The notes beneath the pieces were generated by a model, which made no database searches, was not told the origin of the DNA, and saw only the letters and a program-made list of their open reading frames with translations. Shown piece by piece: positions 50,615 to 59,000 of a DNA stretch of 64,000 nt (the stretch's first letter is position 1; every line of letters begins with the position of its first letter). The stretch is taken from the NCBI GenBank assembly GCA_017620205.1, contig JAFZQX010000007.1, positions 62,001-126,000 on the forward strand, given 5' to 3'. The stretch comes from Clostridia bacterium. Its GTDB lineage: Bacteria > Bacillota > Clostridia > UMGS1883 > UMGS1540. The position numbers and the translations under genes were made by a program.

Positions 50615-51595
50615 TTATGATTGGTTTGACGCGGGACCTATTGTGTCTCCCGGTTCAAACTCGCGGGTTACGGAAATTGCCTGTTCTATTCTTATATATC
50701 CGCGTTTTATTTTCTGATAAAGCATGTCTATTGCGATGCAGGAAAGCTCGTCGAGATGCATTTTAATGCATGAGAGCGTTTTGTCGGAATACGGCATGAC
50801 GTTTATATCATCCATGCAAATTACAGATATATCTTCCGGCACACGCAGTCCGCATTCTTTGATTCTCTGCATCATTCCTACCGATATATGACTGTATGCG
50901 GCAATAATTGCCGTAGGCAAAGAACCGTTTTTAAGCATTTCTTCCATACCGAAATATCCCGCGTCAAGAAAACGCTTGTCACTTATAACGATATGCTTTT
51001 TGCGAACATAAATCTCTTTTTTTGCCATGGCGTTTTTAAAGAATTCAAATTCGGCAGTTGCATATTTTTCTCCGATGAATCCTATTTTTGTGTGTCCGAG
51101 ATTTTGCAAAGTTGTAAGTGCTTCATTTAAAGCCGGGTAAATATCGGCTTTTACACTGTAAACGTTTTTTGCCGCGTTTTCAAAGCTTATCTGAACTATC
51201 GGAATATCCGTGTTGTTTTTAATTGTTCCGGCGGGCTCTATTACTATAATTCCGTCCGGTTTTAAATACTTTGTATAATAATCTATAAGGTCATTTTGTC
51301 TTGCGGCGGAGAAATTGCTTACGGAAAGCACCATTGTGTCTCCGTTTTCTGTTATTTCCTTTTCAATATTAGTTGCCATTTGTCCGTAATGAAGTCCCAA
51401 AATCTCGGGGCATATTACAACAATGAGTTTTTTCGGATATTTGGGTCTGTAGTATTTTTCGTAACAGTTTGTTTCTTTTGCGAGTTCAATTATACGTTCC
51501 TTTGTTTCTTTGCTTATTTCATCGCTGTCAGCAAAAGCTTTGGAAACGGTTGATACCGAAACATTTGCAAGCTTGGCAAGTTTAGAGAGATTCAT
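50615..51595 (-). CDS. LacI family transcriptional regulator
   Basis: A 326-residue regulator: N-terminal LacI helix-turn-helix (LSKLAKLANVSVSTVSKAFA, hinge helix to about residue 55) and a periplasmic-binding-protein-like sensor domain (about 60-326). It diverges from a NagA-like gene, and two perfect palindromes with a shared CGAAAA-x-TTTTCG core lie between the two promoters, so it likely controls both itself and the catabolic operon. The effector is probably a sugar intermediate. Streptococcal glycosaminoglycan loci use a LacI regulator (RegR) in a comparable position. Confidence 0.94.
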   Translation of the reverse strand: MNLSKLAKLANVSVSTVSKAFADSDEISKETKERIIELAKETNCYEKYYRPKYPKKLIVVICPEILGLHYGQMATNIEKEITENGDTMVLSVSNFSAARQNDLIDYYTKYLKPDGIIVIEPAGTIKNNTDIPIVQISFENAAKNVYSVKADIYPALNEALTTLQNLGHTKIGFIGEKYATAEFEFFKNAMAKKEIYVRKKHIVISDKRFLDAGYFGMEEMLKNGSLPTAIIAAYSHISVGMMQRIKECGLRVPEDISVICMDDINVMPYSDKTLSCIKMHLDELSCIAIDMLYQKIKRGYIRIEQAISVTREFEPGDTIGPASNQS

Positions 51596-51627
51596 TATGC
51601 AAACCCTCCTATAATCAGTATAAATCC

Positions 51628-51656
51628 ATTATAACACGGCTGAATTCAAAATTCAA
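51628..51656 (-). promoter_or_regulatory. promoter of the lacI-type regulator gene
   Basis: On the minus strand, TTGAAT (51656-51651) and TATAAT (51633-51628) with a 17-bp spacer. The first operator palindrome begins four bases upstream of the -35. Confidence 0.75.
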
Positions 51657-51660
51657 CAAT

Positions 51661-51698
51661 TTACGAAAATTTTTCGTAATCGGGCGAAAAATTTTCGC
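51661..51698. promoter_or_regulatory. paired LacI-type operators
   Basis: TTACGAAAATTTTTCGTAA (51661-51679) is a perfect 9-1-9 palindrome, and GCGAAAAATTTTCGC (51684-51698) a perfect 7-1-7 palindrome. Both share the CGAAAA-x-TTTTCG core, and their centres (51670, 51691) are 21 bp apart, two helical turns. They lie between the divergent promoters at 51628 and 51709. Confidence 0.75.
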
Positions 51699-51708
51699 AC
51701 GGATTCAA

Positions 51709-51737
51709 TTGACTTTGATTTTTTGCTTATATATAAT
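51709..51737 (+). promoter_or_regulatory. promoter of the NagA-like operon
   Basis: TTGACT (51709-51714) and TATAAT (51732-51737) with a 17-bp spacer, 10 bp downstream of the second operator. Confidence 0.8.
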
Positions 51738-51761
51738 TTGTATATAAGGAGGCATTTTATC

Positions 51762-52898
51762 ATGCTTGCGATTGTTAATGTTACCATAGTAAAAGAGGAT
51801 TATCTTATTCCGGACGGCGTGATTCTCGTTGAAAACGGCAGAATATTTGATTTCGGGCGTAAGCTCCGGGTGCCTGAAGGCGCTGAGATAATAGACGGCG
51901 GCGGCAATTTTGCGGGTCCCGGTCTTATTGATATACATACTCACGCGGACGGCAAGTATTACTTTTACGAAAATCCCGAAAGCTGTTCCGAAACACTCTT
52001 GGATCACGGCGTTACATCGGTTATGCCCGCGCTTTATTATAATATGAACAAAGAACAGTATTTAAAGGCGATTGATGTAATAGACGGCGCCGTTAAAGAG
52101 GGAAAATTCGAAAACTTCCTCGGGTATTATATGGAAGGTCCGTATTTGAACCCTAAATTCGGATGCGACAGGGAAAACAATCCCTGGAAGGGCGATATTG
52201 ACGGAAAAGATTATGAAGAGATTTTAGATAAGGTTACAAATACCGCTAAAGTTTGGTGCCTATCTCCCGAAAGGGAAGGGACATTGGAGTTTGCAAAAAG
52301 TGTTAAGGCGAAAATTCCTAACATCGTTTTTTCCGTAGCGCACAGTGAATCAACTCCCGAAAAGATAGAAGAACTAATGCCGTACGGCTTAAAGCTCGGC
52401 ACGCATCATACAAATGCTACGGGAACTTTAGAAAACTATCCCGAGTGCCGCGGCGTATGTGTTGATGAAACGGTAAACTATCATAACGATATATATGCCG
52501 AGCTTATCTGCGACTCAATGGGCATACACGTTCATCCCTATATGCTCCGTTTGGTAAGAAAGATAAAAGGCGATGAGAGAATAATTCTTATTTCGGATGC
52601 CTGTGTATTTGACGGCCCTCCTATACCGGGCTGCGAAGAAGCATTTGATATTAATTTTGATGATAACGGCGAGATAGCGGGCTCCAAAATGACGCTTGAC
52701 ATTGCCTGCGGCAACATGATAAAGCACACGGGCTGCTCAGTTTGCGACGCGTTCCGTTTTGCATCCGGAAACCCCGCACGTCTTTTGGGACTTTGCGATA
52801 TGGGCGCTGTTAAAAAAGGAAATATTGCCAATATCATAATAGTTGATAATTGGTTTAAAGTTAAGAATACCATATTAAAAGGAGAAATTGTAAAATGA
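51762..52898 (+). CDS. nagA: N-acetylglucosamine-6-phosphate deacetylase-like amidohydrolase
   Basis: A 378-residue amidohydrolase. The metal motif DIHTHAD, the YMEGPYLNP segment with its metal Glu, VAHSE, a LGTHHTNA motif (THxxNA in NagA) and the catalytic ISDA aspartate follow the NagA order. NagA deacetylates GlcNAc-6-P to GlcN-6-P. Differences from typical NagA, such as GCDRENNPWKGD after the Glu motif, leave other N-acetylhexosamine phosphates possible. ATG 51762 follows AAGGAGG; the earlier in-frame start lies inside the promoter. It overlaps the NagB-like gene by four bases. Confidence 0.8.
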   Translation: MLAIVNVTIVKEDYLIPDGVILVENGRIFDFGRKLRVPEGAEIIDGGGNFAGPGLIDIHTHADGKYYFYENPESCSETLLDHGVTSVMPALYYNMNKEQYLKAIDVIDGAVKEGKFENFLGYYMEGPYLNPKFGCDRENNPWKGDIDGKDYEEILDKVTNTAKVWCLSPEREGTLEFAKSVKAKIPNIVFSVAHSESTPEKIEELMPYGLKLGTHHTNATGTLENYPECRGVCVDETVNYHNDIYAELICDSMGIHVHPYMLRLVRKIKGDERIILISDACVFDGPPIPGCEEAFDINFDDNGEIAGSKMTLDIACGNMIKHTGCSVCDAFRFASGNPARLLGLCDMGAVKKGNIANIIIVDNWFKVKNTILKGEIVK

Positions 52899-53854
52899 AA
52901 AACATTATTTTTGACCCCCCGACAGATTTTAATTTTGTACCCGGTGATTATGTTCCTTTTAAGGACAGAGAACTGTGCGAAAAGCTTCGCAAAATAAGCG
53001 GAACGGATCTTGAAAAGCATCCTAATCCCGATTTTAAAATCAAGGTTATGATGAATCCGCATCCCGTTTTAATCGCAACGCTTTTTTCAAGAATTAAAGA
53101 AGCTTCGGAAAACGGCAGAAAGATTACTCTTATTTTAGGTAACCCCGAACCCGAAACATATATACCGCTTGCACAGCTTATTAATTATTTCAAAGTTGAC
53201 TGCAGCAAGGTACATATTTTCGCTATGGACGAATGGGCAGACGATCAGGGCAATATAGCTCCCGAAACATACAAAGCGGGTTTTGCACATTCAATGCTTA
53301 AATACCTCGTTTACCAGATAGACGAAAAACTCCGTATGCCTCTTGAAAACGTTCATTATCCGACAAACGCAAATATAAACGACTATTCAAAAATGATTAC
53401 GGATTGCGGCGAAGGCGGCGCTGATATATGCAGCTCTTCACCCGGTTGGACAGGTCACATGGCATTTATCGACCCCGTAAGCGATTTTATAACAGACACC
53501 ATGGAAGAATACTTAGAGCAGGAAGCAAAAATCGTTACGCTTCATCCCTTAACGGTTGCGCAGAACTCTCTGCACGGCGTATTCGGTCAGTCCGGCTACG
53601 TTGCAGACGTTCCCCCGAAGGCTGCTACAATCGGACCTGTTGACGTTAAGAATGCAAGAGAGAGAATAGAAGTTCACGCGCTCTTAACAAACAACACATT
53701 CTCTTCATGGCAGAGAATGACATCACGTCTTGTTCTCCACGGCCCCGTAACTCCGCTTGTCCCGAGCTCAATGCTCCAGCTTATGAAGACTCAGGTTTAC
53801 GTGAGCGAAGAAATCGCGGCTCCGTTCGAGTGCTGGGAAAAAGTGGGATATTAA
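52895..53854 (+). CDS. glucosamine-6-phosphate isomerase-like (NagB-type) protein
   Basis: A 319-residue protein with the NagB/RpiA/6-phosphogluconolactonase fold: FAMDEWADD (the DE-x catalytic region of NagB) and SSSPGWTGHMAFIDP in place of the usual G-x-G-x-D-GHIAFNEP. It is longer than NagB (about 240-265 residues). The acetyl-sugar gene upstream, coupled by ATGA, supports an amino-sugar phosphate isomerase or deaminase role, but the altered loop could mean a different sugar such as galactosamine-6-P or a ketose. No other NagB is nearby. Confidence 0.72.
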   Translation: MKNIIFDPPTDFNFVPGDYVPFKDRELCEKLRKISGTDLEKHPNPDFKIKVMMNPHPVLIATLFSRIKEASENGRKITLILGNPEPETYIPLAQLINYFKVDCSKVHIFAMDEWADDQGNIAPETYKAGFAHSMLKYLVYQIDEKLRMPLENVHYPTNANINDYSKMITDCGEGGADICSSSPGWTGHMAFIDPVSDFITDTMEEYLEQEAKIVTLHPLTVAQNSLHGVFGQSGYVADVPPKAATIGPVDVKNARERIEVHALLTNNTFSSWQRMTSRLVLHGPVTPLVPSSMLQLMKTQVYVSEEIAAPFECWEKVGY

Positions 53855-53947
53855 TCTTGCTTATAAAGCTCTTTTGAGTTTTATTTACATACAATCCTTT
53901 CATAAACAGAGGATAACACTCTTCTTAAAAATCTTTTGTGTATATAA

Positions 53948-54022
53948 CGGGAGCTGTCACCGATATGTATGACAGCTTCCCGGACACAGAAGACATTAAA
54001 ACTGTATTCCGTTAAAAAACGG
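53948..54022 (+). other. intergenic hairpins ahead of the kduI fusion gene
   Basis: GGGAGCTGTCA pairs with TGACAGC-TCCC (53948-53982; one bulged T), then CCGTT/AACGG (54009-54022) sits 12 bp before the ATG. No T tract follows the first, so it is probably not a terminator. The stretch 53885-53920 contains CATACAATCCT and AGAGGATAAC, weakly like the ends of the repeated leader at 56483 and 60466. Confidence 0.5.
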
Positions 54023-54034
54023 CGGGTGATTAAA

Positions 54035-55663
54035 ATGCTGGAAGTATCGATTATTGACGCTTGCGGCGCGGTACTTAAAAAGTGCGGCGGCAGCGATATA
54101 GACATGACATATAACGCAGAATATTCCGAAGGCGATAAGATAGTTATAGCAAAAAAGGATTCGGAATACATCTCGTTGCAGCTTGATGAGTTTTTAAAAG
54201 AAAGCATTATATTTTCGGAATCAAGCCAAATAGTATTTGAAATACCGTTCGGAAATCTGAAACACGGTTATGATAAACAAGCGTTTTCAGGAGACAAACA
54301 CCGTATAAGGGTTTATGAGCCTTCTGATGAGCAAACCTTCGGTTACCGCAATATAGCTCTAAATTCTCACGACAGACGCGGACAGAAAAAGTATTATCCG
54401 CACGCATACGCAAATCTCGTTACGCGCGACGAAGTTTGGTTCTTTGAGAGAAACGCGATTGACGGAGTGTGCGACAACACGAGTCACGGCGTATATCCGT
54501 ACCATTCATGGGCGGGCGGCGCCAGAGAGGATCTTGAATACTATATAGATTTCGGCACAAAAGCCCAAATAGATAAACTCACATTTTATTTGAGGGCGGA
54601 TTTTCCGCACGATACATATTGGAAGTCTGTTGACGTTGAGTTTGATGACGGGACGAGAGAAACCGCAAACTTTACAAAAACGGCAGACGGACAGGAACTT
54701 ATTTTAAGTGAAAGCAAAGTAACAAGAAAAATACATTTAACCAATTTCAAACAGGCGGAACTGCCGTTTTCGTGGGCGGCGTTATCGCAGATAGAAGTAT
54801 ACGGCAAGTATATAAAGGAGGATTTAAGTAAAATGGAAGTTAGATGCGCGTCAAACCCGAAAGACGTAAAGTTTTATACAACGGATAGACTCAGAGAAGA
54901 ATTCCATATTTCAAAACTCTTTACAAAAGATAATATAAGAATGGTTTACAGCCATATAGACAGAATTATAACAGCCGGCATAATGCCCGTTTTCCAGACT
55001 TTAAAACTTGAAGCCGGAAAAGAGCTCGCGGCGGACTATTTCCTTGAAAGACGTGAAATGGGCTGCATAAACGTAGGCGGCAAAGGCATTATAACAGTTG
55101 ACGGCACGGACTACGAAATGAACCCGAGAGACGGTATTTATATAGGCATGGGCAATAAGGACATCACATTTAAAAGCGCGGATGAAAACGATCCCGCAAA
55201 ATTCTATGTTTCATCCTGCCCCGCACATACGTCTTATCCGATAGTTAAAATAGATATAACAAAAGCTAAAAAAGTTCCCTGCGGCTCGGTGGAAGAGTGC
55301 AACAAGCGCGTAATAAATCAGTACATTCACCCCGAGGTTATGAAAAGCTGTCAGCTCGCTATGGGACTTACTCAGCTTGAAACGGGCTCCAACTGGAACA
55401 CGATGCCCTGCCATACTCATGACAGAAGAATGGAAGTTTATCTCTATCTCGATATGGACGAAAACGACGTTGTATTCCACATGATGGGAGAACCCAACGA
55501 AACAAGACATATCATCATGCATAACGAAGAAGCGGTTATATCACCCAGCTGGTCAATCCATTCCGGCGTCGGCACAAAGAACTATTCGTTTATTTGGGCT
55601 ATGTGCGGCGAAAACCAGGAATTTACCGATATGGATCACATTGAAACACGCGATTTAAGATAA
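54035..55663 (+). CDS. kduI: beta-sandwich domain fused to 5-keto-4-deoxyuronate isomerase KduI
   Basis: A 542-residue fusion. Residues 267-542 are a complete KduI of standard length (276 residues), with PCHTHDRRMEVYLY carrying zinc ligands and the ISPSWSIHSGVGTKNYSFIW cupin strand; it converts 4-deoxy-L-threo-5-hexosulose uronate to 3-deoxy-D-glycero-2,5-hexodiulosonate. Residues 1-266 are a separate domain with jelly-roll-like character (YPYHSWAGGAREDLEYYIDF, then PFSWAALSQIEVYGKY, as in galactose-binding-like modules). At the junction lies an intact AGGAGG (54816-54821) 11 bases before ATG 54833, the natural kduI start, so free KduI could also be made. The N-terminal part has no signal peptide. 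Confidence 0.88.
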   Translation: MLEVSIIDACGAVLKKCGGSDIDMTYNAEYSEGDKIVIAKKDSEYISLQLDEFLKESIIFSESSQIVFEIPFGNLKHGYDKQAFSGDKHRIRVYEPSDEQTFGYRNIALNSHDRRGQKKYYPHAYANLVTRDEVWFFERNAIDGVCDNTSHGVYPYHSWAGGAREDLEYYIDFGTKAQIDKLTFYLRADFPHDTYWKSVDVEFDDGTRETANFTKTADGQELILSESKVTRKIHLTNFKQAELPFSWAALSQIEVYGKYIKEDLSKMEVRCASNPKDVKFYTTDRLREEFHISKLFTKDNIRMVYSHIDRIITAGIMPVFQTLKLEAGKELAADYFLERREMGCINVGGKGIITVDGTDYEMNPRDGIYIGMGNKDITFKSADENDPAKFYVSSCPAHTSYPIVKIDITKAKKVPCGSVEECNKRVINQYIHPEVMKSCQLAMGLTQLETGSNWNTMPCHTHDRRMEVYLYLDMDENDVVFHMMGEPNETRHIIMHNEEAVISPSWSIHSGVGTKNYSFIWAMCGENQEFTDMDHIETRDLR

Positions 55664-55676
55664 AGGAGATGTGAAT

Positions 55677-56462
55677 ATGTTCAGATTAGACGGAAAAGTA
55701 GCACTTGTAACAGGCGCGTCATACGGCATAGGTTTTGCAATCGCAAAAGGCTTTGCAAAAGCGGGCGCAACTATTGTGTTTAACGATATCAATGGGGAGC
55801 TTGTCGATAAAGGCATTGAAGCTTATAAGGCAGAAGGCATAAAAGCGCACGGCTATGTTTGCGACGTAACCGATGAAGACGCCGTAAACGAGCTCGTTTC
55901 AAAAATCGAAAAAGAAGTAGGCGTTATAGATATACTCGTAAATAACGCAGGCATCATAAAGAGAATACCCATGACCGAAATGAAGGCATCGGAATTCAGA
56001 CAGGTTATAGACGTTGACCTCAATGCACCGTTTATAGTTTCGAAAGCCGTTATCCCTTCAATGATTAAAAAAGGTCACGGCAAAATAATAAACATCTGCT
56101 CCATGATGAGTGAACTCGGCCGTGAAACTGTTTCGGCATATGCTGCGGCTAAGGGCGGTCTTAAAATGCTTACAAGAAATATCTGCTCCGAGTACGGTCA
56201 GTATAACATTCAGTGTAACGGCATAGGCCCCGGCTACATCGCAACGCCGCAGACGGCACCGCTTCGCGAAATCCAGCCGGACGGCTCAAGACATCCGTTT
56301 GACAAGTTCATCTGCGCTAAAACACCCGCGGGCAGATGGCTCGACCCGGATGAACTCGCAGGTCCTGCAGTGTTCCTCGCTTCCGAAGCGTCAAATGCAG
56401 TAAACGGTCACATTTTATATGTTGACGGCGGCATACTTGCATACATCGGCAAGCAGCCCTAA
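55677..56462 (+). CDS. kduD: 2-deoxy-D-gluconate 3-dehydrogenase KduD (SDR)
   Basis: A 261-residue short-chain dehydrogenase. GASYGIGFAIAKGFA is the nucleotide motif, NNAGI the structural motif, and S-x-Y-A-A-x-K (SAYAAAKGGL) the catalytic pair. Length and the GIGPGYIATPQTAPLR segment fit the KduD/gluconate-5-dehydrogenase group. After KduI it would reduce the diketo-uronate to 2-keto-3-deoxygluconate. ATG 55677 (AAAGGAG eight bases upstream) is preferred over the GTG at 55671, which lies too close to the Shine-Dalgarno. Confidence 0.9.
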   Translation: MFRLDGKVALVTGASYGIGFAIAKGFAKAGATIVFNDINGELVDKGIEAYKAEGIKAHGYVCDVTDEDAVNELVSKIEKEVGVIDILVNNAGIIKRIPMTEMKASEFRQVIDVDLNAPFIVSKAVIPSMIKKGHGKIINICSMMSELGRETVSAYAAAKGGLKMLTRNICSEYGQYNIQCNGIGPGYIATPQTAPLREIQPDGSRHPFDKFICAKTPAGRWLDPDELAGPAVFLASEASNAVNGHILYVDGGILAYIGKQP

Positions 56463-56482
56463 ATAAAGCTATTTTCATTTTT

Positions 56483-56566
56483 CATACATCTCTCTATTGT
56501 GCAACTGCTAAAAGCGGCTCCCTTTAAGCGCGAGTCGCTGAAAGCATGTGCACCATATAAGAGATA
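56483..56566 (+). ncRNA. repeated structured leader, copy A (ahead of eda)
   Basis: An 84-nt element with four stems: ATCTCT/AGAGAT (56488-56493 with 56560-56565), GTGCA/TGCAC (56499-56503 with 56549-56553), TGCT/AGCA (56506-56509 with 56543-56546) and AGCGGCTC/GAGTCGCT (56513-56520 with 56532-56539). The block TTCATACATCTCTCTATT and the segment GAGTCGCTGAAAG are identical to copy B at 60465-60546, while loop and linker bases differ. It ends 32 bp before the eda start. No T tract follows. Confidence 0.6.
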
Positions 56567-56598
56567 ACCGGAAAATTTTTGATAAAAGGATGAGCAAT

Positions 56599-57153
56599 AT
56601 GGATAAATATATACCTGTTGTTGTTATAAAAGAAATCGGAGAAGTTGATAAAATACTTCCGGCACTCAAAGCAAACGGCATAAACTGTGCCGAGATAACC
56701 TTCAGAACATCCTGCGCCGAGGAAGCCATAAAACTTGCTTCGGAAAAATACACCGATATGCTTATCGGCGCCGGAACCGTTATAAACGCGGAGCAGTGCG
56801 AAGCCGCACTTAAAGCGGGAGCAAAATTTATAGTATCTCCCGGCCTTTCCGTATCTGTTGCAAAGATATGCAGCGAGAAAAACATTCCTTACTATCCCGG
56901 CTGTGTAACACCTACCGAGATAATGCAGGCATTGGAGCTTGGTATTACAACGGTTAAATTTTTTCCCGCAAACGTATACGGAGGACTTAAAGCTTTAAAA
57001 GCGCTTTCCGGTCCCTTCCCGCAGGTTAAATTTATTCCGACGGGCGGCGTTGACAGAAGCAACATAGACGAGTTCCTGGCTTTTGACAAGATAGCGGCTA
57101 TAGGCGGCAGCTTCTTTGTTAAAGAAGCGCTTGAAAAAATGGGGGATAAGTAA
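56599..57153 (+). CDS. eda: 2-keto-3-deoxy-6-phosphogluconate aldolase
   Basis: A 184-residue class I aldolase with E32 in AEITFRT, GAGTV, the phosphate-binding SPGL and TPTEI, Schiff-base K120 in KFFPAN, and TGGV. It splits KDPG into pyruvate and glyceraldehyde-3-phosphate. It is shorter than most KDPG aldolases (about 205-215 residues) at the C-terminus but keeps all catalytic positions. ATG 56599 follows AAAGGA by eight bases; upstream in-frame starts fall in the structured leader. kdgK starts one base after the stop (TAATATG). Confidence 0.92.
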   Translation: MDKYIPVVVIKEIGEVDKILPALKANGINCAEITFRTSCAEEAIKLASEKYTDMLIGAGTVINAEQCEAALKAGAKFIVSPGLSVSVAKICSEKNIPYYPGCVTPTEIMQALELGITTVKFFPANVYGGLKALKALSGPFPQVKFIPTGGVDRSNIDEFLAFDKIAAIGGSFFVKEALEKMGDK

Positions 57154-57154
57154 T

Positions 57155-58177
57155 ATGACAAAAGTAGTTACTTTCGGCGAAATAATGTTAAGGCTTGCGC
57201 CTAACGGATACTATAGATTTTTCCAGAACGATCAGATGCAGGCAACCTTCGGCGGCGGCGAGGCAAACGTTGCGGTATCGCTTGCAAACTACGGAATCGA
57301 CAGCGTATACGTAACAAAGCTTCCGAAGCATGCGATAGGTCAGGCTGCTATAAACAGCTTAAGATATTTCGGAGTTGATACTTCAAAAATAGTCAGAGGC
57401 GGCGACAGAGTAGGTATATACTTCCTTGAAAAAGGCGCGTCTCAAAGAGGCTCCGTATGTATATACGACAGAGCACACTCCGCTATTCAGATGGCTTCAA
57501 AAGAAGACTTTGATTGGGACAGCATTTTCGAAGGCGCGGATTGGTTCCACTTTACCGGAATTACTCCGGCACTCGGCGAAAACCTCGTAGAAATATGCAG
57601 AGAAGCCTGCAAAGCGGCAAAGGCAAAAGGCGTTAAAATCTCCTGCGACTTAAATTACCGTGGCAAGCTCTGGACAAGAGAAGAAGCGCGCCGTGCTATG
57701 ACAGACCTTTGCCAATACGTAGACGTTTGCATATCAAATGAAGAAGACGCAAAAGATGTTTTCGGCATAGAAGCCGAGGACACTGATATATACGGCGGAA
57801 AGCTAAATCACGAAGGCTATAAGAGCGTTGCAAAACAGCTCGCCGACAAATTCGGCTTTGAAAAGGTTGCAATAACGCTTCGCACTTCAATTTCCGCAAG
57901 CGACAACGATTGGGCGGGAATGCTCTATGACGGAAGAGATTTCCACTTCTCAAAGTCGTACCACCTGCACATTGTTGATAGGGTAGGCGGCGGTGATTCA
58001 TTTGGCGGCGGACTTATCTATTCGCTCACATCGGGCAAAAACTCAAAAGAAGCTATCGAGTTTGCCGTTGCGGCATCGGCACTTAAGCACTCCGTAGAGG
58101 GCGACTATAACAGAGTCTCGGTCGCTGAAGTAGAAAAGCTCGCCGGCGGCGATGCCAGCGGCAGAGTTCAGAGATAA
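57155..58177 (+). CDS. kdgK: 2-keto-3-deoxygluconate kinase
   Basis: A 340-residue PfkB-family sugar kinase. N-terminal FGEIMLRLAPNGYYRFFQND and FGGGEANVAVSLANYG, and the C-terminal DRVGGGDSFGGGL (the PfkB GAGD motif with the catalytic Asp), support KDG kinase; SCDLNYRGKLW is typical of this subgroup. It supplies KDPG to the adjacent aldolase. Last gene before the convergent terminator at 58184. Confidence 0.92.
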   Translation: MTKVVTFGEIMLRLAPNGYYRFFQNDQMQATFGGGEANVAVSLANYGIDSVYVTKLPKHAIGQAAINSLRYFGVDTSKIVRGGDRVGIYFLEKGASQRGSVCIYDRAHSAIQMASKEDFDWDSIFEGADWFHFTGITPALGENLVEICREACKAAKAKGVKISCDLNYRGKLWTREEARRAMTDLCQYVDVCISNEEDAKDVFGIEAEDTDIYGGKLNHEGYKSVAKQLADKFGFEKVAITLRTSISASDNDWAGMLYDGRDFHFSKSYHLHIVDRVGGGDSFGGGLIYSLTSGKNSKEAIEFAVAASALKHSVEGDYNRVSVAEVEKLAGGDASGRVQR

Positions 58178-58183
58178 ATATAC

Positions 58184-58217
58184 AAAAAACAAGGCTTGCA
58201 GCTGCAAGCCTCGTTTT
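58184..58217. terminator. bidirectional terminator
   Basis: AGGCTTGCA and TGCAAGCCT form a 9-bp stem with a two-base loop; A-rich and T-rich flanks. Between kdgK and the convergent DeoR gene. Confidence 0.85.
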
Positions 58218-58238
58218 TGGCGGATTTAATTCCCGTTC

Positions 58239-58988
58239 TTAAAGGAACGTTATATTATCATACTTATCGTCAAGGTATTCCTCAATTTCAACATCACTTA
58301 CAACATAGTCAAGCTCAGATACATTGCAGAGCTTATATGCGGAATGCCTGTTTAATTTGTGACTGTCACATAAAAATACTTTTTTTTCAGCGTTTTTAAG
58401 CATTGTTTTCCGGGGGACAAGTTCATCGGAAAAACAGTCAAAAAGCTCTCCGCTTTTTGTCAGCGACTGAACGGAAAAGAAACAGTAATCAGCGTGAAGA
58501 GAATTGATAAACTCTTCTGTATACGGGCCTACACAGCAGGTGCGGTTTTCGCTGTTTATGTGCCCGCCTATAAGAATTGAATTTATGTTGAACTGCGATA
58601 AAGCGGTCATGCCGGTAAGGCTGTTTGTTATAACCGTTATATTCTTTAATGACACAAGGTGCTCAATCATATAGTACGTGCTTGTTGAGCTGTCCAAAAA
58701 TATAACATCTTCGCTTTTAACCAGAGAAGCTGCTTTTGATGCAACTATTGATTTTTCCTTAGTGTTTAGGTGATAGCGCAAATCAAACGGGATCTGCCTG
58801 TTTAAAGAATGCTTTAGTTCCGCACCTCCGTAGCTTCTGGTAATCAGACCGCTTTGCTCAAGTCTTTTAAGGTCACGCCTTATGCTTGAAGGACTTATAT
58901 GAATTTTATCTGCGAGATAATCAACAGTTGCGTAGCCTGACTTAGTCAGTATTTGCATTATTTCCTGTTCTCTTTCATTGCCGTACAT
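58239..58988 (-). CDS. DeoR/GlpR family transcriptional regulator
   Basis: A 249-residue regulator: N-terminal DeoR winged helix (EREQEIMQILTKSGYATVDYLA and SPSSIRRDLKRLEQSGLI), then a DeoR-type sugar-phosphate sensor domain (about 70-249) with the LDSSTSTYYM and VITNSLTGM motifs. It lies between the uronate genes and the Ldh-family/glycerophosphodiester genes. Repeats of TTGCG[CT] in its leader (59001-59083) are candidate self-operators. ATG 58988, eight bases after GGAG. Confidence 0.93.
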   Translation of the reverse strand: MYGNEREQEIMQILTKSGYATVDYLADKIHISPSSIRRDLKRLEQSGLITRSYGGAELKHSLNRQIPFDLRYHLNTKEKSIVASKAASLVKSEDVIFLDSSTSTYYMIEHLVSLKNITVITNSLTGMTALSQFNINSILIGGHINSENRTCCVGPYTEEFINSLHADYCFFSVQSLTKSGELFDCFSDELVPRKTMLKNAEKKVFLCDSHKLNRHSAYKLCNVSELDYVVSDVEIEEYLDDKYDNITFL

Positions 58989-59000
58989 TTTATTTGCTCC

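Noticed and set aside
57155-58177. Fructokinase or ribokinase
   Set aside because: PfkB motifs alone would allow it, but N-terminal residues and the position between eda and kduD favour 2-keto-3-deoxygluconate kinase.
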